13,858 bases of DNA from SYIM01 sp044356835 (GCA_044356835.1 JBIKVK010000070.1:1-13858), one strand, 5' to 3'; counted from the first letter of the stretch, positions 6,904-13,858 are shown. Numbers and translations: made by a program. The notes: generated by a model not told the origin, from the letters alone.

Positions 6904-7059
6904 AGGGCCGAGCAGGATTTGGAGGCGATCTACGATTACATCGCCGAATTCCATAACCCGAAGAACGCAGACCATGTTCTGGCCCGAATGATGGTCGCGC
7001 TCAGGGATCATCCACGCCGGGTTGATTTCGGCGCCTCCACCGTCGGGCGCCGCTCCAGA
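6904..7059 (+). pseudogene. Remnant resembling the N-terminal part of a ParE/RelE-family toxin
   Basis: Between the tRNA terminator and ghrA one frame reads AEQDLEAIYDYIAEFHNP (from 6907), then about KNADHVLARMMVALRDHPRRV. This resembles the first two helices of ParE/RelE-type toxins, which commonly run AEQDL..I..YIAE..NP..A..V...I..AL..L..HP. The C-terminal beta-sheet part of the toxin is missing: after residue HPRRV the text no longer resembles the family. No start codon precedes the conserved part, only an internal TTG at 6919, and no antitoxin gene is adjacent. The frame runs without a stop into ghrA, which begins at 7060. I read it as a decayed fragment of a toxin-antitoxin locus left beside the tRNA. 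The match is by eye over about 35 residues, so chance or a longer ghrA leader remain possible. Confidence 0.45.
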
Positions 7060-7989
7060 ATGAATCTTCTTTTCTATAGTGACGTTGATGACGCAGCCCT
7101 GTGGCGTCGCTGCCTGTCAGACGCGGATCCCTCGATCGACGTCCGCATCTGGCCTGATCTTGGCCCGCGCGCAGACATCGAGGCAGCGCTCGTCTGGAGG
7201 CCGCCCCCGGGCGAACTTGCCGCGCTGCCCAATCTCAAGCTGGTCGTGAACCTTGGGGCGGGCGTCGACCATATCGTCCAGGACCGCAGCCTGCCTGAGC
7301 ATGTTCCGATCGCCCGCATCGTCGACCCGGCGATGAGTCTCATGATGACTCAGTTCGTGCTGCTCTCCGTACTGCGCCACCACCGAAATTTCGGAGACTT
7401 TGAACGCGCCCGCTCGGAGCGTCGATGGGCCTACATCCTCCCGCGCCCGAGCTCTGAACGCAGCGTAGGCGTGATGGGTCTCGGCCATCTTGGATCGGCT
7501 GCTGCGGCCGAGCTCGTGCGTCAAGGGTTCAAGGTGCGCGGCTGGTCTCGCACCGCCCGCGACCTGCCTGGAGTCGAGTGCTTCCATGGACCTGTCCAGC
7601 TGAAGCCGTTTCTGGAGGGGTGCGAAATTCTGGTGCTGATCCTGCCGCTGACCCCGGAGACCACCGGCCTCATCAATCGGGAAACTCTCGCCTGCCTACC
7701 GGTGGGAGCCCGCCTGATCAACGTCGGGCGGGGGTCTCTGGTCAACGACGAAGCGCTTCTCGATGCGCTGGACTGCGGGCATATCGCCGAAGCCACCCTG
7801 GACGTGTTTCAGACCGAACCGCTGCCTGCCGACCACCCCTACTGGAGCAGACCGCAAGTATTGGTGACGCCCCATCTCGCCTCGATCGCCGTTCCGCAGT
7901 CGGCCGCGCGGCAAGTGGCCGACAACCTGAGGCGCCTGCGGGAGGGCCTGCCCCTGCTGAACCTGGTCGACCGTTCAAGGGGGTATTGA
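7060..7989 (+). CDS. ghrA: Glyoxylate/hydroxypyruvate reductase A (D-2-hydroxyacid dehydrogenase)
   Basis: Cytoplasmic NAD(P)H-dependent enzyme, 309 residues, expected to reduce glyoxylate to glycolate and hydroxypyruvate to glycerate. Seen: N-terminal MNLLFYSDVDDAALW and LVWRPPPGEL like E. coli GhrA, NLGAGVDHI at 64-72, dinucleotide motif GLGHLG at 140-145, followed by the WSRT stretch at 162-165 that may favour NADPH, and the catalytic set R224 (NVGRGSLV), E253 (QTEPLP) and H272 (TPHLAS). The C-terminus VDRSRGY matches the VDRARGY ending of GhrA. The start ATG 7060 gives the canonical N-terminus, although the frame is open upstream through a toxin-like remnant and no strong ribosome site is seen. 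It is followed 158 bases later by the GlcG-like gene. Another D-2-hydroxyacid substrate is possible. Confidence 0.88.
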   Translation: MNLLFYSDVDDAALWRRCLSDADPSIDVRIWPDLGPRADIEAALVWRPPPGELAALPNLKLVVNLGAGVDHIVQDRSLPEHVPIARIVDPAMSLMMTQFVLLSVLRHHRNFGDFERARSERRWAYILPRPSSERSVGVMGLGHLGSAAAAELVRQGFKVRGWSRTARDLPGVECFHGPVQLKPFLEGCEILVLILPLTPETTGLINRETLACLPVGARLINVGRGSLVNDEALLDALDCGHIAEATLDVFQTEPLPADHPYWSRPQVLVTPHLASIAVPQSAARQVADNLRRLREGLPLLNLVDRSRGY

Positions 7990-8093
7990 GGCGCTCTCGC
8001 ATGAGCCTCTCGGGCGGGCCAAGACCGGGACGAGCGTGGGCTCGACGCGTCTGACACAGGACTCGTTCCGAGCAAGACAGGGTATTTACGCGC

Positions 8094-8099
8094 GATAAT
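8094..8099 (+). promoter_or_regulatory. Weak candidate -10 box before the GlcG-like gene
   Basis: GATAAT lies 48 bases before the ATG at 8148 in the 158-base gap after ghrA. The -35 position (AGCAAG, 8071-8076) does not resemble the consensus. A 7-base inverted repeat AGACAGG (8075-8081) / CCTGTCT (8128-8134) brackets it and could be an operator or chance. No terminator is visible after ghrA, so read-through from ghrA is equally likely. Confidence 0.25.
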
Positions 8100-8147
8100 G
8101 ATGGACACGCCTCACCGATCGACACGTCCTGTCTGGAAAAGTTCATC

Positions 8148-8576
8148 ATGACTGAAGCCGTAAAACCGTCCCTTCGACTCACACACGAAGGCGCAATGAC
8201 CGCCCTGCGCGCCGGCATTGACCGGGCTCGCGAAATCGGAGTCGGCCAAAACATCACGATCGTTGACGAGTCCGGCAACCTGCTCGCCTTTGTCCGGATG
8301 GATGGGGCCCGGTTCCTGTCGATCAAGACCTCACTGAAAAAGGCGAGAACGGCAGCATCGCACCGGATCCCCACGTCCAAGGTCCCGCAGGAGCTCGCGC
8401 TTCAGTTTGCGGTCGCCACTGAAGGCGATGTGACTGGGCTCGAGGGCGGTTTGCCGATCCTGTTTGGCGGGGTCTGCGTCGGCGCGGTCGGAGTGGGGTC
8501 GGGCAGCAGCGCCCAGGACACCGACGTGGCGCGAGCTGCGCTCGCTGCGATCGGCGCAGACGCAATTCAGTCTTGA
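8148..8576 (+). CDS. GlcG/HbpS-family (DUF336) protein
   Basis: A 142-residue cytoplasmic protein of the GlcG/HbpS family; no signal peptide is seen. Features typical of the family: LTHEGAMTALRAGIDRAREIG (11-31), the strand ITIVDESGNLLAFVRMDGA (36-54), the helix FLSIKTSLKKARTAAS (56-71), GGLPILFGGVCVGAVGVGSGS (100-120) and the closing helix DTDVARAALAAI (124-135). Members include GlcG beside glycolate oxidase genes and the haem-binding HbpS of Streptomyces; the general biochemical role is unsettled. GGAAAAG (8135-8141) lies 6 bases before ATG 8148. The stop codon is one base before the start of the molybdenum hydroxylase, so the two are almost certainly one translationally coupled unit. A helper or substrate-binding role for that enzyme is inference. 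Confidence 0.85.
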   Translation: MTEAVKPSLRLTHEGAMTALRAGIDRAREIGVGQNITIVDESGNLLAFVRMDGARFLSIKTSLKKARTAASHRIPTSKVPQELALQFAVATEGDVTGLEGGLPILFGGVCVGAVGVGSGSSAQDTDVARAALAAIGADAIQS

Positions 8577-8577
8577 A

Positions 8578-10920
8578 ATGATGGCGACCCGCTCCAGCTC
8601 GGACACGCCCGCCTTTGGACGTCGGGAAGACCGACGTCTGTTGACGGGCCAGGGCCTGTACGCCGACGATCTTCAGCAGGTCGACGCACTGCACTGCGCA
8701 TTTGTGCGCTCGCCTTTTGCCAGTGCCCGGATCCGCTCGATCGATGTCGAGGCTGCGTGCTCGAGCCCCGGGGTCGTCGCGGTGCTGACCGGTTCCGATT
8801 TCGAACGTGACGGGTGGCTTGATTGCGCGCAACCGTTTCGATTCGCTCAGGGAGATGGCAGTTTCGCGGAGGAAACCCCCCGTCCCTTTCTGATTCGAGA
8901 TCGGGTGAGGTTTGTCGGCGAACCCGTGGCTCTGGTCATCGCACAGTCGGCCTTCGAAGCGCAGGACGGTGCCGAGCAGGTGCTGGTCGATTACGAAGAG
9001 CTGCCAGCGGTCGCCGATATCGACGGCGCACTTGCCCAAGACGCCCCCCAGCTCTGGGAGGAGCGCCCCGGCAATATTGCCTTCCGGTGGCGGGGAGGCT
9101 CCGCAGAAGATGCAGTCGCCGCAGCGCTCGCCTCTTCGGCGCGTGTCGTGAGATTGCGTTCGCCCATCAGTCGGGTCGCCGCGATGCCCCTTGAGCCCCG
9201 CGCCGCGAGCGCCTGGATCGGCGATGACGGTCGCCCGGTGCTTCATCTGTCCCACCAGAGCCCACATCAGATTCGCGCTGCCGTAGCGCCGCTCTTCAAG
9301 CTCAAGCCGGAAGAGCTGCGGATCGTGACCACCGACGTCGGTGGGTCGTTCGGCATGAAATCAGGACCCCTGCGCGAAGAGGTGTTGGTATTGTGGGCCG
9401 CCCTGCGACTGAAGCGCAGGGTTCGCTGGAACGCCTCTCGATCCGAATCGTTCATTTCAGACGAACACGGCCGTGACGTGATGGTCACCAGCGAGCTCGG
9501 CCTGGATGCCGAGGGGCGCTTCACCGCGCTGCGTGTGCACTACGACGTCAATGTCGGCGCCTACATGACCCCCCGCTCGACTTCGCCTGTCGGAAACATC
9601 GTCGGGATCACCGGGGTCTATCGGACCCCACTGATCCACGCGACGATCCGGGGGGTGCTGACCCATACACAGACGACCGCCGCCTATCGCGGTGCGGGTC
9701 GACCCGATGCCACCTATGCCATCGAGCGCATCATCGACGTCGCCGCGTATGAAATGGGGCTTGACCCCGTCGAACTGAGACGCCGCAATCTCATCGCGCG
9801 TTCGGAGCTGCCCTATAAGACGCTGTTCGGGTCTACCTACGATAGCGGAGACTTTGAAGCCAATCTCGATCGTGCGCTCGAGTTGGCTGATTACACCGGT
9901 TTTGGCGAACGGCAGCGCGCAGCGCTCAAAATCGGAAAGCTCCGGGGCATGGGTTTGTCGATGCCGATCGAGATGGCCGGGCGGGTCGGCTCTGACATGG
10001 CACGGATCGAAATCGATGCGGACGGTCACCTGGTTGTCGTCAGCGGGTCAAAATCCGTAGGTCAAGGGCATGAGACCATGTTCGTCCGCATGGTGGCGGA
10101 ACGATTGGGCATTGACCCCTCGCGCATCCGCTATGCGCAAGGCGATACCGACCTTCTGACCAATGGCCGCGGTAATGGTGGCTCCTCGGCGATGATGCAC
10201 GGTGGCTCTGCGATGGCGCGAGCCGTCGATGACCTCGTCGAGAAAGGCAAACAGCATGCTGCAGATCGGCTCGAGGCCTCACGCGACGATATTGATTTTT
10301 CAAACGGCAGTTTCATTGTGCGCGGCACCGATCTGAAGCTCAGTTTTTCAGACCTCATCGATGGCTTGCGCGCGGGCTCGCGGGCCGACACCTTGCTGCT
10401 TGCAGGGGCCGGCCAGTTCGCGCCGGACCAGGGACCCACCTACCCCAACGGCTGCCACGTGTGTGAAGTCGAGATCGACCCACAGACCGGCGAATGCAGA
10501 TTGGTTCGCTACGTGACAGTCGAGGACGTGGGAACTGTGCTTGAGCCGGTGATGGTCGAGGGCCAGATCCATGGAGGCGTCGCCCAGGGGCTCGGTCAGG
10601 CCTTGCTCGAGCAGCTGCGCTATGACGAAACCGGCCAACTGCAGAGCGCATCCTTCATGGACTACACCATGCCGCGCGCCGCAGATCTGCCCCCGATCAT
10701 GAGTGAAAATCCCGGCACCTCGACCTCGCTCAATCCCTTGGGGGTCAAAGGCGTGGGCGAGGCAGGCACCGTCGGCGCGCTCAGCGCCGGGCTCAATGCG
10801 GTCTGCAATGCGCTGGCGCGGGTGGGTGTGCCGCACGTCGATATGCCCGCCACACCCCTGCGCATTTGGCAGGCTCTTAAGCTCGCTGGGTACTTTGACC
10901 GGTCGGGCTTGACCCGATAG
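8578..10920 (+). CDS. Molybdenum hydroxylase catalytic subunit (xanthine dehydrogenase/CoxL family)
   Basis: A 780-residue molybdopterin-binding large subunit. Domains: the a/b hammerhead (about 20-145: GRREDRRLLTGQGLYADD, FVGEPVALVIA) and the molybdopterin domains (about 165-770). Active-site motifs seen: GGSFGMKSG (255-263), AAYRGAGRP (368-376), GQGHET (495-500) and GVGEAGTVGA (725-734) with the catalytic glutamate E728. The loop lacks the AYRCSFR of true form I CO dehydrogenase, so this is a CoxL-like hydroxylase of unknown substrate, perhaps an aldehyde, purine or N-heterocycle. It appears complete and active. The frame is open from 8464, but the family N-terminus fits ATG 8578 or 8581, just after the GlcG-like stop, with little of a ribosome site. 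The FAD and [2Fe-2S] subunits usually encoded next to it are absent within the window. It ends 24 bases from a convergent gene. Confidence 0.9.
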   Translation: MMATRSSSDTPAFGRREDRRLLTGQGLYADDLQQVDALHCAFVRSPFASARIRSIDVEAACSSPGVVAVLTGSDFERDGWLDCAQPFRFAQGDGSFAEETPRPFLIRDRVRFVGEPVALVIAQSAFEAQDGAEQVLVDYEELPAVADIDGALAQDAPQLWEERPGNIAFRWRGGSAEDAVAAALASSARVVRLRSPISRVAAMPLEPRAASAWIGDDGRPVLHLSHQSPHQIRAAVAPLFKLKPEELRIVTTDVGGSFGMKSGPLREEVLVLWAALRLKRRVRWNASRSESFISDEHGRDVMVTSELGLDAEGRFTALRVHYDVNVGAYMTPRSTSPVGNIVGITGVYRTPLIHATIRGVLTHTQTTAAYRGAGRPDATYAIERIIDVAAYEMGLDPVELRRRNLIARSELPYKTLFGSTYDSGDFEANLDRALELADYTGFGERQRAALKIGKLRGMGLSMPIEMAGRVGSDMARIEIDADGHLVVVSGSKSVGQGHETMFVRMVAERLGIDPSRIRYAQGDTDLLTNGRGNGGSSAMMHGGSAMARAVDDLVEKGKQHAADRLEASRDDIDFSNGSFIVRGTDLKLSFSDLIDGLRAGSRADTLLLAGAGQFAPDQGPTYPNGCHVCEVEIDPQTGECRLVRYVTVEDVGTVLEPVMVEGQIHGGVAQGLGQALLEQLRYDETGQLQSASFMDYTMPRAADLPPIMSENPGTSTSLNPLGVKGVGEAGTVGALSAGLNAVCNALARVGVPHVDMPATPLRIWQALKLAGYFDRSGLTR

Positions 10921-10944
10921 CTCCCCCGATCAGACAGTCAGCGG

Positions 10945-11874
10945 CTAGCCGCGCCAAGCGGTGCGGTCGCGGCGAAGAGACAGGATCTCGGGGCGCGCAT
11001 AATGTCCGGCGCCGTCCACCAGCACCTTGGCTCGGAGGATCGTCGAGAGATCGATGTCTGCGACCACCAGACGCTCCTCCGGCCCCCTGTGATCGGCCAA
11101 GGGTTCGCCCTGCGGGCTGTAAATGGCTGACATCCCGCCGCCTGGCGTCAGTACGTCCTGCGGACCCAGATCTGTCTCGAACGCGCGGATCATGTCGGGA
11201 GTCACCGGGGGCTGAGCCATCACAACGAAACACTGTCCGGTGATCGCATGGGCGCGCATCAGGGTGTCGACCATCCGATCAAAGGCAGCCCCCCGGCCAC
11301 GCGCACTGGCAAAGGTGGGCCAACTCGCGCAGTGAATTTGAACGCCATCCTCGATCAGCGCCTGGCGCGCGAGGTTCATCATGTGCTCATAGCAGATGAG
11401 CCCACCGATTCGGCCCACAGGGGAGTCGATCCCGCCCAGGGTTGATCCGTCGCCCTGTCCCCATAGATAGCGCTCGGCGTAGGTCAGCTGGATCTTGCGA
11501 TGCACTCCGAGCAGCCGCCCATCATTGCCGATGAAGACTTGGCTGTTATAGATCGAGCTCCCCAGACGTTCACTCAGGCCGAGCACGACGACGACCTGCG
11601 CGGCCGCCGCGGCGTGTCGGACCGGATCAAGATCGGACGAGGCCAGGACGACCGAAGCCTCGATGTAGCGGACCTGGATCGCATGCTGGTTTCCGGGCGG
11701 ATACAGATTGATCCAATACGGAAAGCCGGGAACGAACACCTCCGGGAAGACCAAAAGCCGAACCTGCTGGCGGCCCGCTTCCTCAATCAGTTGGACCGCA
11801 CGCGCAATGGAGGCGCCGCGGTCAAGCAGTACCGAGGCGGCATGAGCCGCAGCAACGGTCAGCCGTTGCGTCAT
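10945..11874 (-). CDS. Carbon-nitrogen hydrolase of the nitrilase superfamily
   Basis: Cytoplasmic hydrolase of 309 residues with the nitrilase triad: E45 in FPEVFVPGFPYWI, K127 in VHRKIQLTYAERYLWGQGDGS region (K127, E134) and C161 in GGLICYEHMMNLARQAL. The PGFPYWI and HYARPEILSL stretches point to the true nitrilase/cyanide-hydratase branch, which turns nitriles into acids and ammonia, rather than to amidases. Two departures: the nucleophile motif reads CYEH where most members have CWEN, and the protein is somewhat shorter than most nitrilases (about 330-370), lacking much of the C-terminal tail used in filament assembly. AGGA lies 5 bases before ATG 11874. The start overlaps the stop of the upstream hydrolase as ATGA, so the two form one operon. 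The substrate is unknown. Confidence 0.87.
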   Translation of the reverse strand: MTQRLTVAAAHAASVLLDRGASIARAVQLIEEAGRQQVRLLVFPEVFVPGFPYWINLYPPGNQHAIQVRYIEASVVLASSDLDPVRHAAAAAQVVVVLGLSERLGSSIYNSQVFIGNDGRLLGVHRKIQLTYAERYLWGQGDGSTLGGIDSPVGRIGGLICYEHMMNLARQALIEDGVQIHCASWPTFASARGRGAAFDRMVDTLMRAHAITGQCFVVMAQPPVTPDMIRAFETDLGPQDVLTPGGGMSAIYSPQGEPLADHRGPEERLVVADIDLSTILRAKVLVDGAGHYARPEILSLRRDRTAWRG

Positions 11875-13247
11875 GGTTTTCCTGGCTGAGCAAACCGGGT
11901 GCGGAGCCAGCCGCTGATCGCATCGGCGGTGACTTTGCCGACGTCGCCGTGCTCTCCCCGAAGCGCGGTCATCGAGTGGGTCATGCCGCGGACGTACCAG
12001 AGTTGCCGATCGGGAGCGGCCGAGGCATTGAAAAGCAATTCGCCGATCGTGAGATGGGCGATCGTGTCATCCGCCGTGCCCTGGATGATCAGCAACGGAG
12101 CCTGGGTGCGGGCCAGATTGGCGTAAGTGATGTTGTTGGAGGACCGTGTGTCGAGACCGTGGCCGTCGGGCGTGATCGCGTCCGGATCGAAGTGGCTACA
12201 GCGAACGGCCCTATAGCTCAGGAACGAACGATCGGTGCGAGCAGCCTCGTCGACACCACGATTGCGCTCGGACTGCCGACTCAGTGGCCGGTCGTTTCGA
12301 ACCTGGGTCACCACATCATCGGGCAGCAGACGATGTGCTCCGCGGGTGGACTGAGCGAGGGTAAGATCGGCGTAAGCCGGATTGGCGCGCAGGCCCACCG
12401 AGGCTGCGATGTCGTCGCTGACGAAGCGCCCCTTGCCCTCACGTGCTGCCACAAGCCGAGACTGACTTTGATCAATCAGTCGATTCATCCGCTCACACTG
12501 AGCCTGACGGAAACGCCGCAGGAACACCTCGGAATAGCGGGCTTGTCCGGTGGCGGGATCGAAGCCGTTTTCAGGGGCATACATGTCCAGCGAGGCATCA
12601 CGGCGGCCGGTGGCCTCGTCAATCACTGCGGGATCCAGCCGGAACATTCCTGAGGCACCGATGCCGCTCGACGGATTGACGAGCAGCAGCCCATCTGCAC
12701 GGGGCAGGCGCTGCTCACTGCCGTCCCGATTAAATAGACCTTTGAATCCCGAGAGCGATGTTTTGGGGTCGAACAGGGCATTACCCTGTTCGGCGAGGGC
12801 CTGGTAGTACGCGACCGTCGGGCCACCCGCCGAATATCCAATCAAGACAATTTTTTCGAAGTTGAGCGATCTCAGAGCCTGTACGCCCGCCGCCACATCG
12901 AGGGCGATCGGCTCCCACAGCGTATTGAGCTGCTGATTGTTGCTGAACCGATTGTTCATGCACAGCACAGTCCAGCCTTGACGCGGCAACTGCGAGCAGA
13001 AATAGCCCGACAGGCTGGACGGTGCGAATGGGTGGGTATAAAGCAGGGCCACTCGACGGTCTGGCGAGCCCGCGTGCAGTACGGCATCGGTCGAAGCGAA
13101 GGTATTCGCGATGCGCAGATATTGACTCGAGACCTGTGAGGGGCTCGGGTCCTGCGCAGCGGAAGGCTGCACGACAGCGGTCGCAGCCAAAGCGATCAGA
13201 GCACAAAGGGCGATCACAGCTCTGCGCTGCGCGTGTTTCATGATCAT
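11871..13247 (-). CDS. Exported alpha/beta hydrolase
   Basis: A 458-residue alpha/beta-hydrolase with a signal peptide: basic start MIMKHAQRR, hydrophobic core about 10-26, likely cleavage near residue 31 (PSAA-QD). Catalytic triad seen: nucleophile S139 in GYSAGG (137-142), acid D393 or D394 in GTADDT (390-395) and H424 in GMTHSM (421-426). The N-terminal LLYTHPF and WTVLCMNNR carry the expected oxyanion-hole and strand positions, and a large insert (about 155-370) may form a lid domain. It should cleave an ester or similar bond in the periplasm or outside the cell; I do not recognise the subfamily. ATG 13247 (or 13241) is chosen because the signal peptide begins there. The frame is open to 13427, but that extension is read from the rRNA terminator and the 5S 3' end and is not protein-like. 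Its stop overlaps the nitrilase start. Confidence 0.83.
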   Translation of the reverse strand: MIMKHAQRRAVIALCALIALAATAVVQPSAAQDPSPSQVSSQYLRIANTFASTDAVLHAGSPDRRVALLYTHPFAPSSLSGYFCSQLPRQGWTVLCMNNRFSNNQQLNTLWEPIALDVAAGVQALRSLNFEKIVLIGYSAGGPTVAYYQALAEQGNALFDPKTSLSGFKGLFNRDGSEQRLPRADGLLLVNPSSGIGASGMFRLDPAVIDEATGRRDASLDMYAPENGFDPATGQARYSEVFLRRFRQAQCERMNRLIDQSQSRLVAAREGKGRFVSDDIAASVGLRANPAYADLTLAQSTRGAHRLLPDDVVTQVRNDRPLSRQSERNRGVDEAARTDRSFLSYRAVRCSHFDPDAITPDGHGLDTRSSNNITYANLARTQAPLLIIQGTADDTIAHLTIGELLFNASAAPDRQLWYVRGMTHSMTALRGEHGDVGKVTADAISGWLRTRFAQPGKP

Positions 13248-13330
13248 TCGCAAGTCGCTCTCCGATGGATTCGATGGAGGCAACATCGTCGCAGTCGGGC
13301 GTGGCGGGCGCAAGGGGCTGGACCGCATTG

Positions 13331-13373
13331 AAATGAAAAAAGCCGCCACTGGAAACCAGGGCGGCTTTTTTTC
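13331..13373 (-). terminator. rRNA operon terminator (bidirectional shape)
   Basis: AGCCGCC (13341-13347) pairs with GGCGGCT (13360-13366), extended inward by CTGG/CCAG around an AAA loop with one bulged A. It is flanked by A6 on the left and T7 on the right, so leftward rRNA transcripts meet a U tract and the element could also stop rightward transcription. It lies about 20 bases after the 5S 3' end and about 85 bases before the exported hydrolase. Confidence 0.9.
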
Positions 13374-13383
13374 GACTGATTTA

Positions 13384-13499
13384 GCCTGACGATGTCCTAC
13401 TTTCACGAGCGGAATGCTCACTATCATCGGCGATGCGGCGTTTCACGGTCCTGTTCGGGATGGGAAGGGGTGGTACCACCGCTCTATGGTCGTCAGGCA
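13384..13499 (-). rRNA. rrf: 5S ribosomal RNA
   Basis: A complete 116-base gene on the minus strand. The RNA begins TGCCTGACGACCATAGAGCG and ends in GTCAGGCT; the first and last bases pair to close helix I (GCCTGACG with CGTCAGGC). The core CCCATCCCGAACAGGACCG and the GTAGGACATCGTCAGG end are standard 5S sequence. Ends may be off by one or two bases. Reading frames predicted here are not genes. Confidence 0.96.
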
Positions 13500-13641
13500 T
13501 AACTTGTTCCTGCTTCGACCAGCGAAACAGGCAATTCGGCGAGAAGCGATCGGCTTCAGACTTGTTGGGTTGCGACGCATCCACAACTTTGCGGGACGCT
13601 AACTTGCTTCGGCGACCAGCCGAAGCCATTGCAAAGTTATA
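13500..13641 (-). other. 23S-5S rRNA spacer with nested processing stem
   Basis: No tRNA or gene is seen in this 142-base internal transcribed spacer. It contains a nested inverted repeat: outer AACTTTGC (13585-13592) with GCAAAGTT (13631-13638), inner GCTTCGGC (13606-13613) with GCCGAAGC (13619-13626) and a 5-base loop. Such stems near the 23S 3' end are plausible ribonuclease processing or anti-termination structures; the role is inferred. Confidence 0.7.
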
Positions 13642-13858
13642 GGGTCAAGCCGCACGGGCAATTAGTACCAGTTAGCTTAACGTGTTACCACGCTTCCACA
13701 CCTGGCCTATCAACGTCCTGGTCTCGGACGACCCTTCAGGGGGATCAAGTCCCCGGGAGATCTCATCTTCAGGCGAGTTTCCCGCTTAGATGCTTTCAGC
13801 GGTTATCTCTTCCGCACATAGCTACCCTGCGATGCCACTGGCGTGACAACAGGTACAC
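13642..13858 (-). rRNA. rrl: 23S ribosomal RNA, 3' end (partial)
   Basis: The last 217 or so bases of a leftward 23S gene that continues past the right edge. Recognisable on the minus strand are GTGTACCTGTTGTCACGCCA at the edge, the GAAACTCGCCTGAAGATGAG and ACTGGTACTAATTGCCCGTG stretches of domain VI, and the mature end near GCTTGACC, which pairs with the 5' end of 23S (GGTCAAGC in betaproteobacteria). The exact 3' end is set by that pairing and may be off by a few bases. Confidence 0.95.

Noticed and set aside
8075..8134. Inverted repeat AGACAGG / CCTGTCT as a hairpin or operator
   Set aside because: Only 7 bases with a 46-base spacing, so it is easily due to chance; mentioned only as a weak possibility.
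8323..9267. Minus-strand open frame (314 residues)
   Set aside because: It is antisense to the GlcG-like and molybdenum hydroxylase genes and shows no family motif.
8578..10920. Form I carbon monoxide dehydrogenase CoxL
   Set aside because: The signature loop AYRCSFR is replaced by AYRGAGR and coxM and coxS are missing, so CO oxidation is not supported.
13248..13427. N-terminal extension of the exported hydrolase frame
   Set aside because: It would be translated from the rRNA terminator and 5S region, and a normal signal peptide begins at 13247 or 13241.

Overview
The window looks like chromosomal DNA of a GC-rich betaproteobacterium, most likely Burkholderiales. The support is inferential: the sequence of the 5S gene and the 23S 3' end, the 559-residue short-type dihydroxy-acid dehydratase, the small c551/c552-type cytochrome, and strong GC preference at third codon positions. 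No plasmid, phage, insertion sequence or CRISPR signature was seen.

Layout. Left part (1-6.9 kb) is mainly housekeeping. A leftward pair, lgt then a malonyl-CoA synthetase (matB type), is translationally coupled: the lgt stop codon lies against the matB ribosome binding site. Divergent from it is ilvD (branched-chain amino acid synthesis), followed by a small periplasmic cytochrome c. A gene-free stretch of about 250 bases follows. It holds a strongly structured candidate RNA that ends in a textbook intrinsic terminator (4750-4773). Next come a leftward 2Fe-2S/FAD reductase and a rightward SDR-fold protein whose start codons share one CATG. The SDR stop codon lies inside a tRNA-Thr(CGU) gene, which has its own terminator.

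Middle and right part (6.9-13.25 kb) is an accessory-looking metabolic block between the tRNA and an rRNA operon. It starts with a short remnant resembling a ParE/RelE toxin, fused in frame to the upstream side of ghrA (glyoxylate/hydroxypyruvate reductase). Then come a GlcG/HbpS-family protein and, one base later, a molybdenum hydroxylase catalytic subunit with no FAD or 2Fe-2S partner subunits nearby. Convergent with these is a leftward pair: an exported alpha/beta hydrolase and a nitrilase-superfamily enzyme, overlapping by ATGA. Together they suggest uptake and oxidation or hydrolysis of a small organic substrate, but the substrate cannot be read from sequence.

The right end holds the leftward 3' end of an rRNA operon: 23S 3' end, a spacer with a nested stem, 5S, then a strong terminator.

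The best candidates for something undescribed are the structured RNA at about 4600-4773, the two-gene GlcG-like plus orphan molybdenum hydroxylase module, and the toxin scar beside the tRNA.
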